64,000 nt of DNA from Paragonimus skrjabini miyazakii (GCA_014338405.1 JTDE01000414.1:98882-162881), one strand, 5' to 3'; positions 34,560 through 47,667 are shown, counted from the first letter of the stretch. Program-made: numbers and translations. The notes: a model not told the origin generated them from the letters alone.

Positions 34560-35045
34560 TTCACTCTGGGTTCAAGATAGCGGTCCATATAGCGAAGTCG
34601 CACACTCAGGGATGATTTCTTCCTTTGTTTCGGTCCGACTGATCAATGCGTTCATCAACGCAAGTGCAAATAAACTGATGAATGATATTGTGATGGACGA
34701 CCAAATTAGAGGCGCGAGTATATCAACACTCGGTGGAATATCTCAACGCACTGATGAGATATGGCCGAAGGTCACAGCGGGTAAATTGCAGACAACACGG
34801 GCGACCGGAACAGCTGTCACTTAACTAAATCGGATCAACGGGCGAGAAATGGCGAGCAAAACATTTCACGATAGAAAGCGTCAACCACACGCACAAAACC
34901 AGGTAGATGTGCACATGACGTCTGAATGGAAACCGCCGCTGCATTGTGGATTGGAATTCCGGTTCGTAAATACGAACGCGCGTGGCGTTGGAATGTGAGA
35001 GTTGGACAATAAAGATTGTGCTTTATTGAGTGACTTTTTGCTACA
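34560..35045 (+). repeat. Repeat family C, diverged copy
   Basis: Aligns with 47156-47667 over its right two thirds, sharing GACCAAATTAGAGGCG-like, ATCGGATCAACGGGCGAGAAATGG and CGTAAATACGAACGCGCG words, and retains the terminal hairpin words CAATAAAG / CTTTATTG and the end CTACA at 35045. It is the oldest of the three copies. The left edge is uncertain. Confidence 0.6.
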
Positions 35046-36421
35046 GTATTATATTTCCCGAGTTGTAGAGCTGACGACCATAGACACTAATCCCATGAAT
35101 GAAAGTATCAAATTTACTTTTACAACTGGATAGGCGGATTTGACAGTAGGTTACACCCTCTGAGTTAATATGTCACATTTGTATTCTCTTCTGGAACAAG
35201 GCTTAGTGAAAACCTGTCTCTACAAAACAATCTGTCATTGAAGTCGTACAACGCCACTCTTCTGCCCAGTCTCAACAGGTTTGACCTGATATCTACCTGC
35301 AAATGTAATATTCCGCTGAAGCTGTTTTCTGAGTTCATGCAGTCAACTGTGCATATTCTCCATCTGTATATAGGATGATCACACCAAACCGCACTTACAC
35401 GTCACCAGTACAAGGTAGTAGATTTGTTAGTACTATCATTTTCATGTGACTATAAGATTAGTGAACCTATTGATTGTACGATTTTGAGGTAGATGTAAAA
35501 TGCAGTTATGAAACTGAATTCTGGTTAGTTGTACCGTGTTATGTTGGTGAACGAAGTATCTGCACATTGCCAGCCCATCGGTAACGGTTGATTCGCTACT
35601 ACTTAAATATGAGCTACTCTACTGATACATTTTCCTTTTGTGGGCTCATGTCTGCAAAAAAAACAGATAAACAGGTAAACATTACTTCTGCAAAACAACA
35701 CCATCCACAGTCGACGCTGGATTTTGGTCCGTTATCATATCAAAATGATGCGCAGAATGTTTAAACTATCAAACTATTCGCTGGCACAATTTTGCTGCAT
35801 GTAACAATTTAGGAAACCATAACCTTGTCCATTACATTAGTTCCAGTATTCGATGTTTTGAAGTCCTATACCTAGGCTTCGAGTGTGTCTTTTCAGAAAT
35901 CTGAATGAAGCATCGATCAAGGAAAGCCTTACGCAACGACAATTTAATCGTATCTCATCAGTTACCTTTGAAAAATGAACGCCGTAATAAATAGTAGCTA
36001 GAGCAGAAGTAAAATGATGCAACTTGCTTCGTAAAAATCAACTGACGAAATCAGACCAAAGTGTTACCGCGAGAGAAATCCTACGCACCATTATTAGCCT
36101 TTTGCAAATTCACCGGTGAGAACCAATGATCCAACACAAAGTAAAGCTTTACTTTGGTTAAAACGGACTTTTGTTTGTTGTGTTTAACGGAAGTTATATA
36201 ACTGTTTACCTTGGAACCTAGCTATTTAGAGCACATTTTTCAAGTAACTAATGTAGCTACCACTTTTCAGTAACCAACGTTAACGTGGATCGTACCAGTA
36301 ACCTAAAGAACACAACCAAACACATCACCAGGTTACACTCTAATTTACCTCAACACCACATCGCCTATTGAACCGAATCCGAGAACACTGATTTCATTGA
36401 GTTTGGACTAGACCGGTTTTC
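35046..36421. other. no gene seen
   Basis: No domain, repeat partner or RNA gene recognised. Confidence 0.45.
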
Positions 36422-36801
36422 TGATTGGAAAAAGTTCAGCCAATCAAAATTTAAGCGCAGGCTACCGCGAGTGGAATTACAGCTGGTGGGCACCGACCAA
36501 TCAAAGACTGGGAATAGCTGTTATATTGGATTTGTTTGTAATAGGTGGAGATTAAAACAGTTTGTTTGATCGCATGTCAAGTCTAAACAACCGGGTTGCT
36601 CGAGACGAAGTCGTGGATCGTAACAACGAACGGGCCAATCAAAACGCAAGAACGCTTGTCGCCCAGTAACAATCGCAAGTACTGTTGTTCCTCTATAAAA
36701 AGGCGCTGTTCGTCCAAAAAGTTGAGATTGTTTAGTGCTGCTCAGACTACGGTTGTTCTAGTTTTCTGGATCTGGTAGCTCAGCACGCAACACTGATCAA
36801 A
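36422..36801 (+). promoter_or_regulatory. CCAAT/TATA promoter block, possibly a 5' LTR
   Basis: Three forward CCAAT boxes (36440-36444, 36497-36501, 36635-36639), each in the wider form CCAATCAAA, and one reverse (ATTGG at 36423-36427) precede a strong TATAAAAA at 36694-36701. An ATG (36802) lies about 100 bases downstream in the context AAAATGG. The segment following the ATG resembles the start of a flatworm-type Gypsy gag, so the block may be a retrotransposon LTR rather than a host promoter. LTR edges were not located. Confidence 0.45.
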
Positions 36802-36925
36802 ATGGCTGAACAGAGGACTTACACAGACCTACGAATCTTCCCCTCGGCATTCTAAAGATATTTCCGCCCTAACTTTCAAGATTCTGGGCTGCCGTTCAGA
36901 TAAACAGAAGCCGTATTATGGTACT
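36802..36925 (+). pseudogene. possible gag start of an LTR element
   Basis: The ATG frame stops after 17 codons. One frame over, DISALTFKILG begins at 36857 and resembles the conserved N-terminal stretch found in Gypsy-type gag proteins of flatworms. Nothing downstream continues the similarity. This is weak evidence from one short motif, recorded because it explains the promoter-like block. Confidence 0.3.
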
Positions 36926-39900
36926 CGTTAAGAAATTTGTCATTCATCTGTTAAATCCTACGTCTTGTGCATAAAAGAAATTTGTGACAGTGTCCAAGGT
37001 GATATTTCCATTCCAGTAATCGTGTCAGGCGCTGCTCTACATAGTTCAGTGTAACTGGTTCACTTATGTTCATGTCACACAGACTAAGTGCATCATTTAT
37101 ATCAGGCCTTATTTTTGATTTGGATAACTGGAACTATATACTTTTGCTGCAGTTAGCCTGATTATAATTCACCGAAGGCGAGCTTGTTTTCGAAACTGCC
37201 TTATTCTCCTATTCGTCTGTGGTAACCTTTATCGACTGGCAAAAAGTGGGTCACGTTTATTCATTCATCTGGATGAAATCCATTCATATAAACACATTAA
37301 GTTTAAATGAAATACAACCATATGGAAAGGTGAAGACTATCGAACTTCTGCTCAATACTTATCATATATCCTATCCGGTGAACGTGTTTCAAGTGCAGAC
37401 ATATCATCCGAGACTTGCTAGATTGTAGACTTTCAGACCACCACTCACGATGCCCTACAACTCAGTATTATTGATTCTAATTATCAGTCCGTTGTGGGTT
37501 TAGCTGACAACATATTCATATGTAGCTAGGTAGGTTTACATTTTCAGTTTCATTCGCGTTTGGTTTATATTGTGTAAATTCCATTGTTACATACATCACG
37601 TCCTCACAACCTTAAGTAGTATCTATCAACAACATATCAGTCAGCCCGTTTCTTGTCTGTACTCACTGATTGCATTTGCATGATTCGTACTATGCTAATT
37701 ATCCCGTTATAAGCAAGGCTTGAATGATTGGTGCTCTTTTGGATACAAGCCCCTCAGCTTGTAACGGGGTTATCTTGGGGCAGCAACATAACCTGGTTGT
37801 GCTCAGAGTGCAAGGTTGTATCGATACGTAGTATGCCGTTTGGAAGTGAGCTTTGGAAAATGTCAAAATCCTAAAAAGGGTGTAGGTTTTACGGCTTACG
37901 AACAGGTGGACGGTAAAGACACATTTTGAGACATTGTAATATCCATCTGAAGATATTCACCATGGCATATGAGATACATCGTACAAACCAATAACGAAAA
38001 AGCATCAGTTTCGTACTAAAAGAATTATCGACAACTACTTACGGTGTCCGAACGATTATTCAAAGACTGATATCGTGCGATTAGGTCAATGTACACTGTT
38101 ATTGATGGGTGTTGGAATGCTTTCTCTAATTCATCCGCTATCTGTTGGCAAAAAAGCACCTTATTGCGCTGGCTGCAACGAAATTAATCATAGTTGGAAT
38201 GATAGAGTTATGTTAAGTTGCTTGCTGACAAGTCTAGATTCCGTTGTTGATATCGTTATTACGTAAGCTATTTGAAGTCGGATATCCCGGCTGAAATCGT
38301 ATTTCTGAACCTGATGCCAGAAACTGAAAATCTCATCCACTAGGGGATCAACGCAGTGAAAATAAGTGATGAAAGACGGTGAGATGTCAGCATTCTGATG
38401 AACAGGGTGAGTACGTCCTGCATCGCTAACAAATTGACGGCTTTCTTATTGGGTCAAACATGGACAGACATAGAAGCAGAGTTTGCAGTGAACAACAATC
38501 TTGTAGCTACTCTAGGAAACGGAAATTATTTTATAAATTTTCTGTTTACATGCTTCTTTGTATACCTACTGTATGAAACCCGATATGAAGTAAGTATCGT
38601 TTGTGTTAGTCCAGCAACTCGTCAAGAACAGCGGATGTTTCATTTTCGCTAGTGATCTATTCCTTATTCTATCCTTCAGTTATGCTTTCACAAGTTTGAT
38701 TATAGTTAAACACACTAGAAGGTTCGACACATTTTTAAGTAGATCGGCTTGGATTCCATTGAATGATTGCTTGCCAATCTTGGGCTTCGCTTCTCTTTCT
38801 TTGGTCACCGTCGTTGATCTCCGATTAGAGTACAACCATAGCTTCTCATATTTATATACTCAGCTCGAAATCGAGTAGCCGTTTTCATAACTCAGTAGGT
38901 CCTTCTGCTTCGACACCATTTGGACCACAATCAGACTGTTATTCACGAAATGAATTAAGGCGCCTAGTTGATATGAGCCACATGCAATCTTTTATAGATA
39001 AACGTCTACAAAGCCTGTGATAATCTCAGTCAGTCATTCGGTTACAAGATGACAGCATACATGTCCTTCATGTTTCATGAAAATTTGTTGCCTTCGAAAC
39101 TGTTATTTCCGTAATATGTACATTCTTTTGATGAGTTAGAGAAAGTATCACCATTAAACCATAAGATGTGTGAAGCAGAATAGATTGTCTGCAATGTACA
39201 AAAAAGATTAAGCAACTGTGTTTTTATCTGAAAACGTTCACAAAAGTATCAACATCTACTCACACTTCTGGCTGCAACGAATTTCCTCTCGTTGTTGACA
39301 AATTTGCAAAACACGTGCCGGGAGTTTTCTTAAATTCCGGTCTATGCTCATCCATGGACAAAATTGTCGACAGGATGATTTTCAATGTTCAGCTTTGTAT
39401 GTTGTCAGACAAAACGCATTGTTACGGTCTGCCGAGATTAGCTAACCGAGTTGGATGTGATATAAAAAATATACCGTTCTTTAATGAGACTCTCCGCACT
39501 TCTAAGTGAGCAAGCTTACATCTCAGCATTGAGCAACTTGGTGAAGTCTGGTGAATACATTTTGGTTTTCAATTAGCTGAGCTTCAGATGAATCCATCAT
39601 GTTTATCATTGTTCGGACTAATCGACAGCCACATCATAAACATCATACAATGTCGGACAATATATGGAAAAAAAACAATCATCATTATTTTGCTGGGACA
39701 GCGCAGTTTTCGTTGACGTCTGTCAGCCGGTGCTAAAGAATACTGCATCGACACCGTTTTTGCATATTTTTGATAAGCTGCGCGATGACTTATTGGATGG
39801 TGCGCTCAATGAATGTGGGCTCATTCAGCCCAAGTGACCAAATTACAGCATGTAGATAACCATTTATATGACATTTTCCTGCATACTGAAGAAGCCGTTT

Positions 39901-40529
39901 CAGTAGTGAATTGCTCATCCATGAATCCTCACAGGTATACCTTTCTGTCCAGATTCCTGAGGGAAAATCGTGACATATCCGTACAACTAATCGTTGATGA
40001 GTAAGGGGTGCTCTGCCTTAGCCACGCAGTCGATGAGTATTGTGAAGTAAACGGCAAAAAATAGCTTACTTCTCTATGAGTGAGTTGGCATTTAGCCAGA
40101 TCGCAGTGTCTACAAAGTAACAACAGGCTTTGAACAACCGCAGTTCTCCTGTCTGATCAAGCTACCTCGCGTTATCTCCACATGTCTATTCATATTCATA
40201 ATGTGTGATCATTGCGGGACGGGTGCCACAAACCACTCTGTTTCCATTTTATCCATCCACGAACAAACTATTTCAACTACAAACAAAATTCTTCGTATCA
40301 TTGTTAGGAAGACTCATAATGCTCTTGTTGTAAGCTTAACACATTCACGTAATGCATATCAACCGTTGATAAGTGAATGCAATCAAATAATTTCTTTATC
40401 ACAGATCACATCTGAAGGTTCAATGGATATGTCCCGCAAAATTTCTCAAGATCTAGCAGCAACCATTTTGCTCTTGGTATCAGTTATTAGATTGAACGCT
40501 TAGTTATTGAGCCAAAGTGTTTCTACAGG
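36926..40529. other. no recognisable gene
   Basis: Open frames up to 100 codons (for example 40201-40503) show no motif. I saw no repeat shared with the rest of the window. Confidence 0.45.
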
Positions 40530-40680
40530 TTCGAGTAGCCTGTTTAGTGAAGTTTGACAATGGTGCATAACACGGCCAGGACTGGGAGTTGAACTCTTGT
40601 CATGTTTTCATACAGCAACCGTGTTGACCATTGCGTTATTGAGCTCAGTTGATGTGAGAAGCACGAAATATGTACTGTTA
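40530..40680 (-). mobile_element. tRNA-like SINE head
   Basis: On the minus strand a B box GAGTTCAACTCCC (40584-40596) lies downstream of an A-box-like AACGCAATGGTCAACACGG (40621-40640). The head resembles those of the SINE copies at 32.6 and 40.8 kb, but I could not find the same body after it. It could be a related subfamily. Confidence 0.5.
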
Positions 40681-40809
40681 GCAGCATGTTGTCAGTGTTG
40701 TAAGTACAATAGAAGAAACAAAAGTGAATGAATGCGCTAAACCGTGCGAAATAGGTTTAGAGCTAAATGACTGCTAATGAGTTAGAAGGACGTTGTTAAG
40801 GTATTTATT

Positions 40810-41150
40810 TTGCTGGTCAGTGGTAGGGATTTTGGCTTTCATGTAGATTGAACATCATCCACAATTGGCCGTAACTGTCACAATCCTATAGACTTTCCAA
40901 TCGGCTCGCTTCGAAAAGAAGCACCAAACTCAAGTTTCGCTCTTGATAGAGCTGGTCACTAGTGCACATCCTTGCCATGACCCTCAATAAAACTCCAGTC
41001 ACGGTTCCATGAGGAAACCGCGGTGACCACTGCGCCAGTAACCTCACATTAGGCACGACTGAATCATCATATGTGAACGCTCAACTACTTTCGCCTGTGA
41101 TTAGTGCGTTGATTGCCCAATCGCCTCGAGAGCAGGCACAATAATTGTCG
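40810..41150 (-). mobile_element. tRNA-derived SINE, second long copy
   Basis: Collinear with 32620-32960 over about 340 bases, including GCGCAGTGGTCACCGCGG in the A-box region. The B box is eroded (GACTGGAGTTTTATT), so pol III transcription is unlikely. Both copies also share the sequence upstream of the A box, meaning the family unit extends beyond the tRNA-like head. Confidence 0.7.
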
Positions 41151-41194
41151 TGTTAACTCCAATCGTTGACTCCTCCACCAGGACTTCTCTTCAA

Positions 41195-41330
41195 GTTGAA
41201 ATCATAGGATATGCACTACTGACGAGCTTTGACAAGAGCAAAACTCGAGTCTAGTGCTTTTTTTCGTAAGGGGCAGACTGGAAAGTCTTTGAGAATGCGA
41301 CAGCAGCGATAATCAATCTATGTTTTAATA
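41195..41330 (+). mobile_element. SINE fragment, headless
   Basis: Matches the body and tail of the 32.6 kb SINE on the opposite strand (GGATATGCACTACTGACGAG, AAACTCGAGTCTAGTGC, GACTGGAAAGTCTT). The A and B boxes are missing. It lies head-to-head with the copy at 40810-41150. Confidence 0.65.
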
Positions 41331-42212
41331 GGTTAATATAGGTTAGTCAATTTTTTTGACGTACTCCTTATAAACCTGTTCAGAACGTCACTGGCTTTGT
41401 TACATAACTATGTACTGATTGCACGACAGTGTGTACACTACATTTTGGAGTGGACTTAGATGGATCTCTCAGGATTAGACTAAACTGAGCTAAAATAGTG
41501 GCACCTACACGCTCGGGGCCTGGTTGAACCAACTAACACAACAGATATAACTACAGTGAGTATTATCACAGAGTTATTTGCTACGAATACGGCTCCCTCT
41601 CTGGCTGTAGAACGTGGTTCAATAGAAATTCATTACAGCAACAACGCACAACACCTAGGTTGGTTCATTGTATCGTCGAGCCTGACTGACAGTTGAACAC
41701 TTCTTATCTTGTGATCTAGATGTACATCGAATAAACGCTAAAGTTAGAACGAGGGTAACAGAACAGGTTATCTAATGTAATGTGACATGAAACCACATGA
41801 ATGCGATAGTTAAGTACGGTACCATCATATCGCCTTAGAAACATCAGACTGATCGTTATTTACAGAAGATGCTAGATGGCCACCTACGGAAGTGTAGGGC
41901 ATTTTCTGTCACCCTGTAATCACTTTCTAATTATTAATTCTTATGCCTTCATGTCTGACTTAAATTGGCAATGGTGCCTTCTTTGTGAGATACTATATTG
42001 GAGTAGTTTGTTTGCTTGAGTCACATTTTTACGGTCCACGCCCTCATATTAAAATAGAATATATTTTATAATAAGAGCATTCTTGAGTCACAGTAGTAGG
42101 GAAAACGGTATTTGATTAGATGCTAGTTTTACATAATGTAATGTCTTTTCTGAATATTATTCTTTTACCTTAGTTCCAGTAATGAAGGTATATCAGTAAT
42201 AAAGTATACATG

Positions 42213-42240
42213 CATTTCCCCATGGACATTTCCCCATGGA
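42213..42240. repeat. 14-bp tandem duplication
   Basis: CATTTCCCCATGGA occurs twice without a gap. Probably a simple replication slip. Confidence 0.85.
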
Positions 42241-42795
42241 CTTACTCGAAATGAACCCTCAACTTATCCGGATGGCAAAAACTAGGTGCCTTACACTTAC
42301 TTGTTTGCTTACTTACCCACTTGTAATATACGTCAGCCGCCAACATGTTAAAATCTGGTAAACCTTCGTTCAATATTTACTTAGTTTTTACTAAACTTAG
42401 TAGGATTGCTTATTATTTTCCGGAAATGGATCTAACTTCGATCTCATTACTTGCTTGTTCGTCTGAGGTCAGGCACGACTGACTTATCAATTATGAATCT
42501 TCTCTCACAATCGTACGCAAGTGAGGTTTAGATTGTCTGTTAGTCTTTATTAACAGCAGTCTCTGAATTTGTGAGCCGGACTTGCTCACCAGATTAAGGA
42601 AACTGATTTTACTGAACATGCAGACGAAAACGTAGCTTTGTTTACCACTGTCGACTTAGGTTATGGTCTAAAATGAATGTCATTCGGCTACTTAGAATCC
42701 AATTCCCCGATCATGTACAAGTTGTCTAAGGGATTATCTGAAATAATTGGTTTCCATGACCAGTTTGAACAAAGCAGTTATAACACGATAAATGA

Positions 42796-42818
42796 TAGAT
42801 GCAAGCATTTCGTATTGA
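42796..42818 (+). repeat. 23-base match to the 12.1 kb hairpin
   Basis: Starts TAGATGCAAGC and matches bases covering the end of the left arm and the loop of the hairpin at 12069-12141. Similarity continues weakly into the right arm, so this is likely an eroded copy. Confidence 0.6.
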
Positions 42819-43199
42819 TTCGTCAGTACCAAATTTACAATAACATGGATGAGTGTCGTTTTACGGCAAGCGAATAGCGGGGTGGGCAATCACTCATCTC
42901 GTCGGAATAAGTCGTGAAGTCCAGGCAGAGGTCAAATTCACGAACAGTTGTTTCTGAACACAAACAGCTGGCTTGAATCGATTGATTGCGACTTCTTTAT
43001 CAAACCGTAAGAATCCTGAGTTAGAGTTATGTAACAGGTTATCGTTGCAAATGGATTGATGAACAGGTATAGTAGGGACAGTTTCAGTGCTAATTCAAAA
43101 CTGTGGGACGAACACGGTTGAAAAAAGGTTGTAAACGTGCAGCAAAAAGCACAGCGATAGAAAGAGAAGAGAAAACTAACCAGTTTCGTATTGGCGTTG

Positions 43200-43325
43200 G
43201 GTTTCTATAAGTCACTGATAAGTGGTAGGGAATTTTTTTAAATACAAATTGAATACTATTTAAATTCGATTACAGCTTTTGCATTCAGATGGATTCCTTA
43301 GTCTGCTCGTTTGAAAAAGTAGATG
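43200..43325 (-). mobile_element. SINE tail fragment
   Basis: On the minus strand shares the AAATTCCCTACCACT end and parts of the tail with the 32.6 and 40.8 kb SINEs. No tRNA-like head. Strongly diverged. Confidence 0.5.
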
Positions 43326-46199
43326 CATCTGATGCATCGTTGTGTTGACCCGTGAGTCTGTGGCCGTGTCACTTTCTCCGGCTACATCCAGAACAAGCTG
43401 CGAAGTGGTAGATATGGAATCAACGTGTTTGATACATGTCCGAGCCACCTTAACCGACGAAATGAAACTATTTCGTGTAGGACGAGAATATCTGTTTCCA
43501 AATTCGTGACACCAAACTTTATCATTGGTGTTGACACTTCGAGCAGACTGATCGTTCATACTGGATAGTACACAAACATCATCGATGTGTGGAGGCCAGA
43601 TTTATCAACCATAGGGCAATATAACGCATACAGTCGCGTTATTCACACTATCTTTTAACGGGAAACGAGTGTCATACCAGCACATGAGATACCACAGGTT
43701 AGAAAAAACCAACCGGTCTTTAGCAATACACAGGGATATCTTCTCCAGAAACCACCGCCAGCTTAGCTACAATTCCTAAACTGAACTAAACTTCCGAGTA
43801 GACTCTGATTGTGATCAACCAGAATGGGTAGAAGTCAATCTTGAAGGAGTACTTTTCAAGTATAATTTGCAAAGCACAAAAGATTTACTAACGCCACTAA
43901 TCAAAATAAACGGGAGTGAATTTCGGATCAGACAGGTGATCATTCGTTTAGATGGTCTGTCATGAATAACACAAACTGCATTCGTTAACGGTTGCAATCT
44001 ATAAACGACCGTAGAACTAAACCTTGCAGGCTGTTTAGTATACAAGTAAAACCTGACATTTTCCATCGGGCTGCGTTCTGATAAGCAAGTAAGTATTGTA
44101 TTGACCTTGATTAGCCGAAGCAATCCCCGATTTCCTCATGGTCAAGTCACTCATTTTCAGTTATGTAATCACGTTTCAAATTCTATTTGATGTTCACGTG
44201 AACTAGCTTACGCGTGTAAATTTCTACGATCATGCTTAGTTGACCACGTGTTAAACAGTACTACATAATGACTTAGTATAATCATGAAATCGGGAAGCTT
44301 GGTTCAGTAATGGATTTCAACTGCGTTCAATACCATTAAGATGAAATACCATTCTGGGGTAGAAAATGAAAACAAGGTGAACAAAATATACCTCGAACTA
44401 GATGTGGTTTAGATGTGGCTGATGTATTCGAAAGCCTTCCACCATTCCCCCGATCGATAAGTAAAGTTAGGAGACAAATATCCAATAGAGAGCACGTTTG
44501 CAAAGAACCGGCTGCGCATTGCTAGAGTTACGTTTGGTAAGAGTCCTATTTCAATGTTACGTAACTACCGCTCTATTCAAACATCAAAACTGTTGTTCTG
44601 AGACATCGGTTACATGTACAGTGAGCTGGAGAACATCTCAAGACTATTGGAAATTCATCTGTGGTTACCAGTGAGGTGATAACCTTTCAGTTTTGAATCT
44701 GAAGCATCTGAAATCGGAACATGCTGGCTAGAAAGTGAGTAGAGACGATGCAAATGTCTCCCTACAACGTGATTGTTGTAGTGTACGCCATTTTCGGCTA
44801 CCAGAAACGAACAATTAGAAACAAATAGTAGAAACTGTATGAAATTAGCTTCGTATTATTTTGTGTTGCGAGCATTAAACCTAGCTCTTATCAACAAACA
44901 ACAATACTGTAAAGAGAGCAGAAAGTGAACATTTCCACCCAAACTTTATCATAATTAAACAATATATAACGGATCCCTAATCAGACGCTTGTCAAGTGAG
45001 TGTGTTCCAATTCGACTGCCACGCTCACATTCTTTTGCCGTCCTCGGTATGTTGACAATGCAACAGTCTTTAACCATGCAGAAGTAGCATGAATTTTCAT
45101 CCAAATTACTCAACTTGGAGGCCAAACTAATAGTAATACGTAATTAACCACAAGAGACAACAGGTGTGAATTATAAAACTACTCACCTTACATCTCATCA
45201 ATGTCTCACAATGGTTATGCTCAGACCGGGAACATCCAAAACTGAAGGCACGTTCGTCAGATTCACAATGGAGTAGTATTAGTAACTGAATGCTGGAACT
45301 GCATGTAAGGCACACAATCATCAGTACTCTCCGGAACAATTAGAGAAACACTTCTGATGAGGTGTTACCAAATGGTTAACACCAGGTGTTACAGAACTTA
45401 CGAAAAGCTAAAGCAAAGTATCTATCAATACAGAACGATAAGTTTTATCACTAACTACGTACTTGTCGGCTTCAGAATGGAAGAAACCACTCGAATCAAA
45501 AACCCCACTCACTTAATCTGTCAGTGAACATAGGTAACTATAACTTTTAGGTGTGATGGATCAACTTCTATTAACCAGTTAAAGTAATCAGTACTTTGTC
45601 GTTTGTAATACTGAGCCCACAAGAATCGGTCGTGTAAGTAAAACCAAATGACCTCGCTTAGGTTTATTATACTCTTAACTACAGAAAATGATGAAACGTG
45701 TTGAAGTTGGTTTCGATCTCATAACCTTCGATGAATGAAAGCTAGTCATCCTGCCAACATTTCTCAGTTGACGTCGCGCATGGTTTTCATTATCATTCCT
45801 GACACAACATAGTTTTAATAATCTTTGTGCTTTGACGAGTACATTTGGTAATCAACAGGAATTTAGAGGGAAAAGAAGTAAGCTATGATTTCACTTCGGT
45901 AGGTAGAAAAGAAAATATAGTTGTGAAGATTCTATAATGAGAGATTCAAGGATAGCATGTGTGTCCAAACATTGCAAAGTAGTGCCAATTTAATTCACGT
46001 GTAGACTACTGTCTGGGCAACTTTAGGAAATGAGTTAAACCTTCACGATTACATCATCAGTTTGGTTTGATTCTGAAGAAAATAAGCCAAGCATAATCAC
46101 TGGCAAAATTATTGGGCCAGGACTAGTTGAGACAATATTCTGGCTAACTTCGCCAATCTTGTTGAGCGTTCATGTTATTTCAAAATATTGACTGCTTAT
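43326..46199. other. no recognisable gene
   Basis: Open frames up to about 102 codons without motifs. Nothing supports an exon, RNA gene or named element. Confidence 0.45.
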
Positions 46200-46440
46200 T
46201 TCAGTCTACCTAGTCCCCTGATCTCTGCCCCATAAAATATATTTGGGGTCGGATTAACTGAATGACATTTACGACCACATAGCTATAGGCATTGAAGAAT
46301 ATGAGACTGAAGCTTTTGAAAGAAAGTTAGCGGATGAAACAAGACTACCACTCGGTGCTTGTTAACAATATACAATGAAGCGTTAGTGCAGGAAGCCGCA
46401 TTAAAGATGGGACTACTGAGCCCTACTAGGTAAGAGTACG
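46200..46440 (+). pseudogene. Tc1-like transposase C-terminal relic
   Basis: Tc1 transposases carry an SPDLNPIE box that holds the last residue of the DDE triad. Here SPDLCPIKYIWGRIN is read near 46213-46260, so that Glu would be Lys. After a frame change LKNMRLKLLKES and QDYHSVLVNNIQ, a stop, then SVSAGSRIKDG follow with the spacing of the family's C-terminus. Upstream domains and terminal repeats were not found. Inactive fragment. Confidence 0.5.
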
Positions 46441-47155
46441 TTAGCACTGAGCTCTCGGGAAAAACTCATACTGATTGTGTCGATGATTTGTGCGCCAATC
46501 ATCAGATCTTCGTGATAAACGCACATGCATTTCCAGCCTTTAACCTGGCTCACGTGTGCTGTGCCCTGGGCCACTGTTACTCGTCACAATGGCTCATGAA
46601 ATAACAGCCTAACAAGTAAACATGAAGATATCGGGCGAAAAAGTAATGAAATTAATAGAAAAAAGGTTTGCCTATCTTATGGATATAGACCCGCCACTAA
46701 ATACAAGAGCTTCCTACCTAACGATAGCGGCATACTTCACAATCTAGAGGTGCACATCTCAACGTTACCCAATAAAGAGGTCAGCTTTCTCACAATTCGT
46801 AACCACATCCTTGTCTGTCCATCGCGAGTTTGCTCTCAACCATCGGCAATGCGAGGTACGCTAAATTTACCGTCGACATATAAACTACTTGACCAAGACT
46901 ACGCTTTCCTCCTTCGTTTACTTTTTGTCGGAGATGGTGGTCATCAAGAATTGCACAACTTACTTTCCAAAACAATAGGATTGCACAAATTTTTTTCAGA
47001 ACGTTCACTGAGAGTGACGATGGAATCCGTGGGACGGTCGTTACTGTGAGGCATGGAAAGCGAATATCGGCATCCAAATGATCGGTTGGAAGTAAACAGG
47101 ATGTTGACTAAATGTTGCGTCACACGGTCATGACCAATTGCATATTGTGGGGTAC
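46441..47155. other. no gene seen
   Basis: An open frame at 46750-47049 (99 codons) has no recognised domain. The segment lies between the Tc1-like relic and repeat family C. Confidence 0.4.
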
Positions 47156-47667
47156 TGTCAGGCAGGAAGTGCGAGCATTCCAACTCTCGGCGGAATACCC
47201 CAACACAGGAGGGAGGTGCGTTTAAAAAACCCACGGTGAGCGGATGGAGAACGGCGTGGGCGACCGGATGAGTCATCGCTCGACCTGATCGGACCAACGG
47301 GTGAGACGTGGCAGCCGAAATAGGATGGATGATCAAATTGAATGCGTGATTATTCCAACACTCAACGACACGGCTGTGTAGTACGTTCAAAGCCTACAGT
47401 AGATAGACGGAAGACAGCACGAGCGATCGGACAAGCTATCGCTCAAGGAAATCGGATCAACGGACGAGGAATAGCAGGCAGAAAACCCCCGGGTAGAAGA
47501 CGCCAATCACACACCTAAACCGGGTAGAAGTGCACATGACGCGTGAACGGAAACCTGGGGATGTTGTGGACTGGAATTCTGACTCATAAACGCGAGCGCG
47601 CGCGTAGCATGTGAACTAGCGTGTTGGACAATAAAGATTGTGCTTTATTGGACGCATTTTCGCTACA
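47156..47667 (+). repeat. Repeat family C, copy 3
   Basis: 512 bases, starting TGTCAGGCAGG and ending GCTACA, inverted relative to copy 1 at 17741-18261 and very similar to it. It carries the terminal hairpin CAATAAAG-ATTGTG-CTTTATTG at 47629-47650. Flanks GGTAC and ATATG are not a target duplication. It ends about 130 bases before the Penelope-like relic but has no visible relation to it. Confidence 0.7.

Larger units (their letters stand above)
41331..43199. other. no gene; short repeats only
   Basis: Contains a 14-bp perfect tandem duplication (42213-42240) and a 23-base match to the hairpin at 12.1 kb (42796-42818). No protein domain recognised. Confidence 0.45.

Noticed and set aside
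47156..47667. Helitron, because of a 3' terminal hairpin
   Set aside because: The hairpin is not followed by CTRR and the other end does not start with TC.
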